This document shows, one piece after another, positions 60,436 through 64,000 of a DNA stretch of 64,000 nt. The position numbers and the translations under genes were made by a program. The DNA is from G965267335 sp965267335 (GTDB lineage Bacteria; Bacteroidota; Bacteroidia; Cytophagales; JAAEPT01). Location: positions 1,550,001 to 1,614,000 of the forward strand of contig OZ253953.1 of assembly GCA_965267335.1 (NCBI GenBank), in the 5' to 3' direction. The notes below the pieces were generated by a model that was given only the letters and a program-made list of their open reading frames with translations, did no database searches and was not told where the DNA came from. The stretch's first letter is position 1. Each line of letters opens with the position of its first letter.

Positions 60436-60846
60436 TTATTGAATCGCAACTTCTTTTTTCGGGGGAAGTTCTTTTTGACTTTTCTTCAAAGTGAGTTTCA
60501 ATACTCCTTCGCCATATTTTGCTTCAATACTGTCTTCTTCTATGTTCTCAGGAAGTGTAAAGGATCGGGAAAAGGATTTTGAGCTAAATTCCTTACGGGT
60601 GTAGTTCTTTTTCTTCTCCTCTTCTTCTTTTTCTGTTTTACCGGAAACCGTCAGTACCCTATTTTCAACGGATACTTTAAAGTCCTCTTTTTTTAGTCCG
60701 GGGGCCGCAACTTCTACTTCATAGTTTTGTTCATTATCAACGACATTGATTGCTGGGCTCCAGTCAGAATTCGAAATTCTTGATTTCAACCAATCATCAT
60801 CAAAGAAGTCGGATAAGTTAGGCCAGTTGTATTTTACTAGTGTCAT
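60436..60846 (-). CDS. Small heat-shock protein, Hsp20/alpha-crystallin family
   Basis: The protein has 136 residues. The alpha-crystallin domain (about 35-130) has VEVAAPGLKKEDFKVSVENRVLTVSGKT and the terminal GEGVLKLTLKK. The C-terminal extension ends PPKKEVAIQ, with a variant of the I-x-I anchor. It is an ATP-independent holdase that binds unfolding proteins. Its leader (60847-61059) shows no clear promoter box. Confidence 0.93.
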   Translation of the reverse strand: MTLVKYNWPNLSDFFDDDWLKSRISNSDWSPAINVVDNEQNYEVEVAAPGLKKEDFKVSVENRVLTVSGKTEKEEEEKKKNYTRKEFSSKSFSRSFTLPENIEEDSIEAKYGEGVLKLTLKKSQKELPPKKEVAIQ

Positions 60847-61059
60847 AGCTAATTTGTTTAAGGTTGATTTTTCGTTTTATTCTTTGACGGAAAACGATCT
60901 GAAAGGTCACAGGCTCGAAGGATTTAGGATCGGAAGGTTTTTTGCTAATTGAGTCGAGGGAGGTTAGCCATAGAGCTATTGTAATATGTTGATCAATAGT
61001 TCTTTGTGAGCAATAAAATGTGATTATAGCTAGCTGTAGACCTGAGAGATGTGGTTATT

Positions 61060-62589
61060 CTATGAACGCTCAGCGTACGGATTAGCATTTTGCACCAGGT
61101 CTAACAGAACCTGATAGTAGTCTCCATTCACCATTTTAGACTTCACCCAGCCATAGAACATCATAGCCTGGAGGTCTTCCAATTCTGTGGGTATGAATTC
61201 CAGAGAACCTTCTACCAGTTCCTGAAATTTGGAGGAAGTTCCTACAGAAGGATCATTAAGTAGTACTTTGATGAATTTAATAAACGAACGCACTCTTTGG
61301 TACATGGGTCTGTTCATAAAGTCACCGAAGCTACGCTCAATAGTTCTGATACGAGATTCGACTACATCGATATTACCCATTTCGAAGTGACCCAGTATTT
61401 CGATGAGGTGTTTCCGCAGGAGCCACTCGCGTCCCATCTTCTTCGTTAGCCATGCATCACTGTGGTGTACATTCTGGAACACTCTCAAAGCTTTGTTATA
61501 ATCCTTTTTTAGGAAGTAGTACACGGAGAGGTTAATGTAGGTGTTGAGCACCTGAGTAGTGTCAAGTCGTAATTTTTTGTTGCCAAGGAAGGTTTCAAGC
61601 TCTTCTATAGACTCATCCAGTTTGTTAGAAAAACAGAGTACTGCAGATTTGAGCAAAGTGTATTTTGCAATCATCTGAAGATACTGGCTTTTGTTATGGC
61701 TTAGTAAGCTGGCATAGAGCTCATCGAGGTATCTCTCGGCTTCCAGGAATTTTTTGTTCCGGTAAAGGGCATGAGCTATAAAGTAAAGGATGTTGACTTT
61801 GTAAGGGTGTGAATGTTGGTCAAACCCTCCCTTTAACTCATTATACAAGGCGATAATATAGGGTTCGAAGGAGTAAAAATCTTTTTTGGCCAGGATAGCA
61901 CTTCGTGTAATGGATACGATGTTAAACATCAACTTAGGTCTCTCCATGGCTGCTTGAGTCAGCTCATAGTCAGCGAGAACTTTTTTGATCATCATGTCGA
62001 GCGGTATATCCTTGCCCTCAGTCAATGCGATGTTCAATTGATGTTTTATCACCTGATAAGCCGTATTGGCGTTGTCATCCTGAACAGCCAGTTTTTGGTT
62101 TTTTGCTTTTTTCTGAATGATTTTGGTGAATGCAGGAGCAAATTCGCTCTGGGAGTGCTCTACCTGGATAGAGTATATATTATTGAGTAAGGCGTACTGT
62201 TGACTTTTTTCGGCCAGCTCTTCGGCTTTTTTTAGAAACTTCCATGCCGTGCGATCCCTGAGTTTTTCGAAAAGAAACTGACTCATGGATATCAGCCCCA
62301 TGATCTGAGAGGCGGAGGTAGTATCGTCTTTTATTCGTTTTGTATAGATGTATTCATTGAGCTGTTTAATAAGTCTTTTTCGCGTAGCGTGGTAGGCTTC
62401 GAGATTTCGGTCCTCAGGGTACAGCATATCGAGTAACTCATCTCTTGAATATTCATTATCTTCCTGTAGTACATTAAAAAGATCCAGGTCCTTTCTGGAA
62501 TCCTTCTTCTTCAATCTGTTTATAAAGGTTTTAAAATCTTTAATGTCCTCCTTATCAAGAGTATGAATAATCTCACGAATGTCGTCCAT
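61060..62589 (-). CDS. Hypothetical helical-repeat protein
   Basis: The protein has 509 residues and is all-helical. The start MDDIREIIHTLDKEDIKDFKTFINRLKKKDSRKDLDLFNVLQ is followed by TPR-like pairs (KFLEAERYLDELYASLLSHN; LDESIEELETFLGNKK; KDYNKALRVFQNV). It is cytoplasmic with no catalytic domain. The family occurs across Bacteroidota without known function; a scaffold or signalling role is a guess. Confidence 0.7.
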   Translation of the reverse strand: MDDIREIIHTLDKEDIKDFKTFINRLKKKDSRKDLDLFNVLQEDNEYSRDELLDMLYPEDRNLEAYHATRKRLIKQLNEYIYTKRIKDDTTSASQIMGLISMSQFLFEKLRDRTAWKFLKKAEELAEKSQQYALLNNIYSIQVEHSQSEFAPAFTKIIQKKAKNQKLAVQDDNANTAYQVIKHQLNIALTEGKDIPLDMMIKKVLADYELTQAAMERPKLMFNIVSITRSAILAKKDFYSFEPYIIALYNELKGGFDQHSHPYKVNILYFIAHALYRNKKFLEAERYLDELYASLLSHNKSQYLQMIAKYTLLKSAVLCFSNKLDESIEELETFLGNKKLRLDTTQVLNTYINLSVYYFLKKDYNKALRVFQNVHHSDAWLTKKMGREWLLRKHLIEILGHFEMGNIDVVESRIRTIERSFGDFMNRPMYQRVRSFIKFIKVLLNDPSVGTSSKFQELVEGSLEFIPTELEDLQAMMFYGWVKSKMVNGDYYQVLLDLVQNANPYAERS

Positions 62590-62735
62590 GGTAAAAAGTC
62601 CTTATTTCAGGTACAAAATAGCTAATTCAATTCTATTGACAATTAATTTCGTTCATTTTCAAAAGTCCGTATTGGTAAAGAAATGTTCTGTCTTGAATTA
62701 ATACAATTAATATTCTTGTGAAAAGATTATTTACC

Positions 62736-63164
62736 ATGAATAAAATTTCGATTACACTATCCATAGCCTTTATCGTAATTTGTATCAACAATGTCCTGGG
62801 GGTCTTTTATCCACCAAGTAGTATATTGTTTACTCCATTAACTCTATCCATTCTTGCTTTGATAGTTCTAATAATTCGGTGTGAATTAAAATCAGTTTGG
62901 GTCAGTTCCTTGCTGGCAGGGTTAATTGGACTTAATGACATAGGGATTAAATTATTTGCTGGGGGTAGGCATGATTGGCAAGGTCAGGGTTGGATACATA
63001 TAACATTGATTACTGGTCTTATTCCTGCTTACATAATTTTGATCGCAGGTTTGTTTTCACTGAATTATAGTGATTCAAATGTCAATAAGTGGATAGCAAT
63101 TATTTTATTTCCAATCTTGATGGCCTGGCATATATTATGTTTTATGGAGCTCGGTATTGAATAG
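62736..63164 (+). CDS. Hypothetical membrane protein
   Basis: A GTG at 62718 also starts the frame, but MNKISITLSIAFIVICINN (ATG 62736) is preferred and gives 142 residues. Four membrane helices are predicted. A loop has AGGRHDWQGQGWIHITL. No family recognised. The TIGR02117 gene starts 3 bp downstream, so the two are an operon. Confidence 0.65.
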   Translation: MNKISITLSIAFIVICINNVLGVFYPPSSILFTPLTLSILALIVLIIRCELKSVWVSSLLAGLIGLNDIGIKLFAGGRHDWQGQGWIHITLITGLIPAYIILIAGLFSLNYSDSNVNKWIAIILFPILMAWHILCFMELGIE

Positions 63165-63167
63165 AAT

Positions 63168-63887
63168 ATGACAGAGATTATGGGTTGCTATACTAAATAC
63201 AAAGGCATTGAATTACTCAAAAGTATATTGAAATGGTTGAAATATGCCATTATCAGTATAGCGGGTATGACAGCCTTATATTTCCTGATGGCTTGGATAC
63301 TCACCATAATTCCAACCAACTCTGATTTTGAAGAGACGCCAGACGGAATTGAAGTTTATCTGGTCTCCAACGGTATGCATGTTGACGTTTGCCTACCGAA
63401 ATCAGAATTGCAGCCTCTTCTGAAATCGGAGTCTTTCACCATGGATGATGATAAGGTTCAGTATTATTCTCTGGGTTGGGGTGATCAGGGCTTTTACATA
63501 TACACACCCTCCTGGGATGATTTGAAGATTTCAACAGCGTTGTATGCTATGTTTTGGCCGAGTCCGACCGCGATGCACGTCTCTTACAGATATGATACTC
63601 CTGTGCCAGGCGAAAAAGTGAAAAAAGTACTGATTTCGCGTGAACAACTGCAGAGCATGGCAATGTTCATTGACGAATCTTTTCAGACGGACAACAGCGG
63701 ACACTATATATCCATACCAGTTGAAAATGACTACTATCCGATGGTAGATGAGTTTTTTGAAGCAAAAGGAAATTATTTTATGCTCTATACCTGCAATGTA
63801 TGGAGTAATGAATGTATCAAAGCAGGAGGAATCAAAACCGCAACATGGGCTCCATTTGAGTGGTGTATTTTATATCATTTTGAATAA
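63168..63887 (+). CDS. TIGR02117/DUF2459 family protein
   Basis: The protein has 239 residues with one N-terminal membrane helix (about 27-50). The conserved core is IEVYLVSNGMHVDVCLP, YSLGWGDQGFYIYTPSWDDLKISTA and YFMLYTCNVWSNECIKAGGIKTATWAPFEW. The His, Cys and Asn residues in this core suggest a hydrolase of papain-like type, but the function is unknown. The family was first noted near urease genes; none is visible here. Confidence 0.88.
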   Translation: MTEIMGCYTKYKGIELLKSILKWLKYAIISIAGMTALYFLMAWILTIIPTNSDFEETPDGIEVYLVSNGMHVDVCLPKSELQPLLKSESFTMDDDKVQYYSLGWGDQGFYIYTPSWDDLKISTALYAMFWPSPTAMHVSYRYDTPVPGEKVKKVLISREQLQSMAMFIDESFQTDNSGHYISIPVENDYYPMVDEFFEAKGNYFMLYTCNVWSNECIKAGGIKTATWAPFEWCILYHFE

Positions 63888-63902
63888 TCTGTGATTAACT
63901 TT

Positions 63903-64000
63903 ATGCTTGCTAAACCGTTTAAAAGATGTATGATCATTGCTTTATGTGTTATCGCATTCCTTTATGCACTCATTAGTGTGGTTGTATACTTTTATCAGGA
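63903..64000 (+). CDS. Start of a membrane-anchored protein, cut by the window edge
   Basis: From ATG 63903, 32 codons are visible: MLAKPFKRCMIIALCVIAFL and a continued hydrophobic helix ending VVVYFYQ. This is a signal anchor, and the rest is outside. It follows the TIGR02117 gene by 15 bp and is probably in the same operon. Confidence 0.55.
   Translation, partial: MLAKPFKRCMIIALCVIAFLYALISVVVYFYQ

Overview
The window comes from a chromosome of a gliding, Cytophagales/Flammeovirgaceae-type member of the Bacteroidota. The evidence is secreted proteins with type IX secretion (T9SS) sorting domains of both type A (2546-5263, 52459-55074) and type B (42289-47247), DUF4197, DUF5777 and DUF6495 family genes, a 7TM-DISM receptor, and TAnnTTTG promoter boxes. 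No rRNA, tRNA, phage or complete insertion sequence was found.

Layout. 1-2.5 kb: start of a 2-oxoacid dehydrogenase E2 gene, cinA and a DUF4197 lipoprotein. 2.5-10 kb: a T9SS subtilisin, then a trehalose/glucan locus in which a GH15 glucosidase converges on a trehalose-6-phosphate synthase/phosphatase fusion and a small membrane protein. 10-22 kb: yebC; a four-gene operon (membrane protein, winged-helix regulator, DUF4173 protein, EEP phosphatase) with two copies of one palindromic operator; a PhoD phosphatase; two exported proteins; a Tas-type aldo/keto reductase; a GH9 cellulase. 22-25 kb: a 38-codon membrane peptide with its own terminator, and a 7TM-DISM receptor fused to the zinc ribbon and helix-turn-helix of an IS1595 transposase. 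25-35 kb: housekeeping genes (Nudix, rnhB-gcvT-comB, ilvE, a cytochrome c/DUF5777 pair, TerB-like, MazG-like, dtd). 35-47 kb: very large envelope proteins, one carrying 32 tandem 16-residue charged repeats and one carrying 13 Ig-like repeats.

Accessory part. 47.3-52 kb holds two unrelated nuclease-plus-hairpin systems on either side of an rRNA methyltransferase gene and a TPR gene. A GIY-YIG nuclease follows a 209-bp tandem array of TCATTCTGAG-type hairpins. A GxxExxY PD-(D/E)XK nuclease lies inside five copies of a different hairpin, and four extra copies of the 3' end of the neighbouring ssb gene are interleaved with these. At 56.1-59.3 kb small plus-strand genes of unknown function are separated by attC-like imperfect hairpins ending in CGTT. 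For two of them the start of the presumed cassette is complementary to the sequence just after the gene, as in integron cassettes. This tract ends in a parD antitoxin with a decayed parE. 59.3-64 kb returns to ordinary genes: GNAT, Hsp20, a helical-repeat protein and a TIGR02117-family protein.

Main candidates for an undescribed system: the receptor/transposase-domain fusion, the ssb-tail/GxxExxY repeat block, the GIY-YIG repeat array, and the integron-like cassette tract without a visible integrase.
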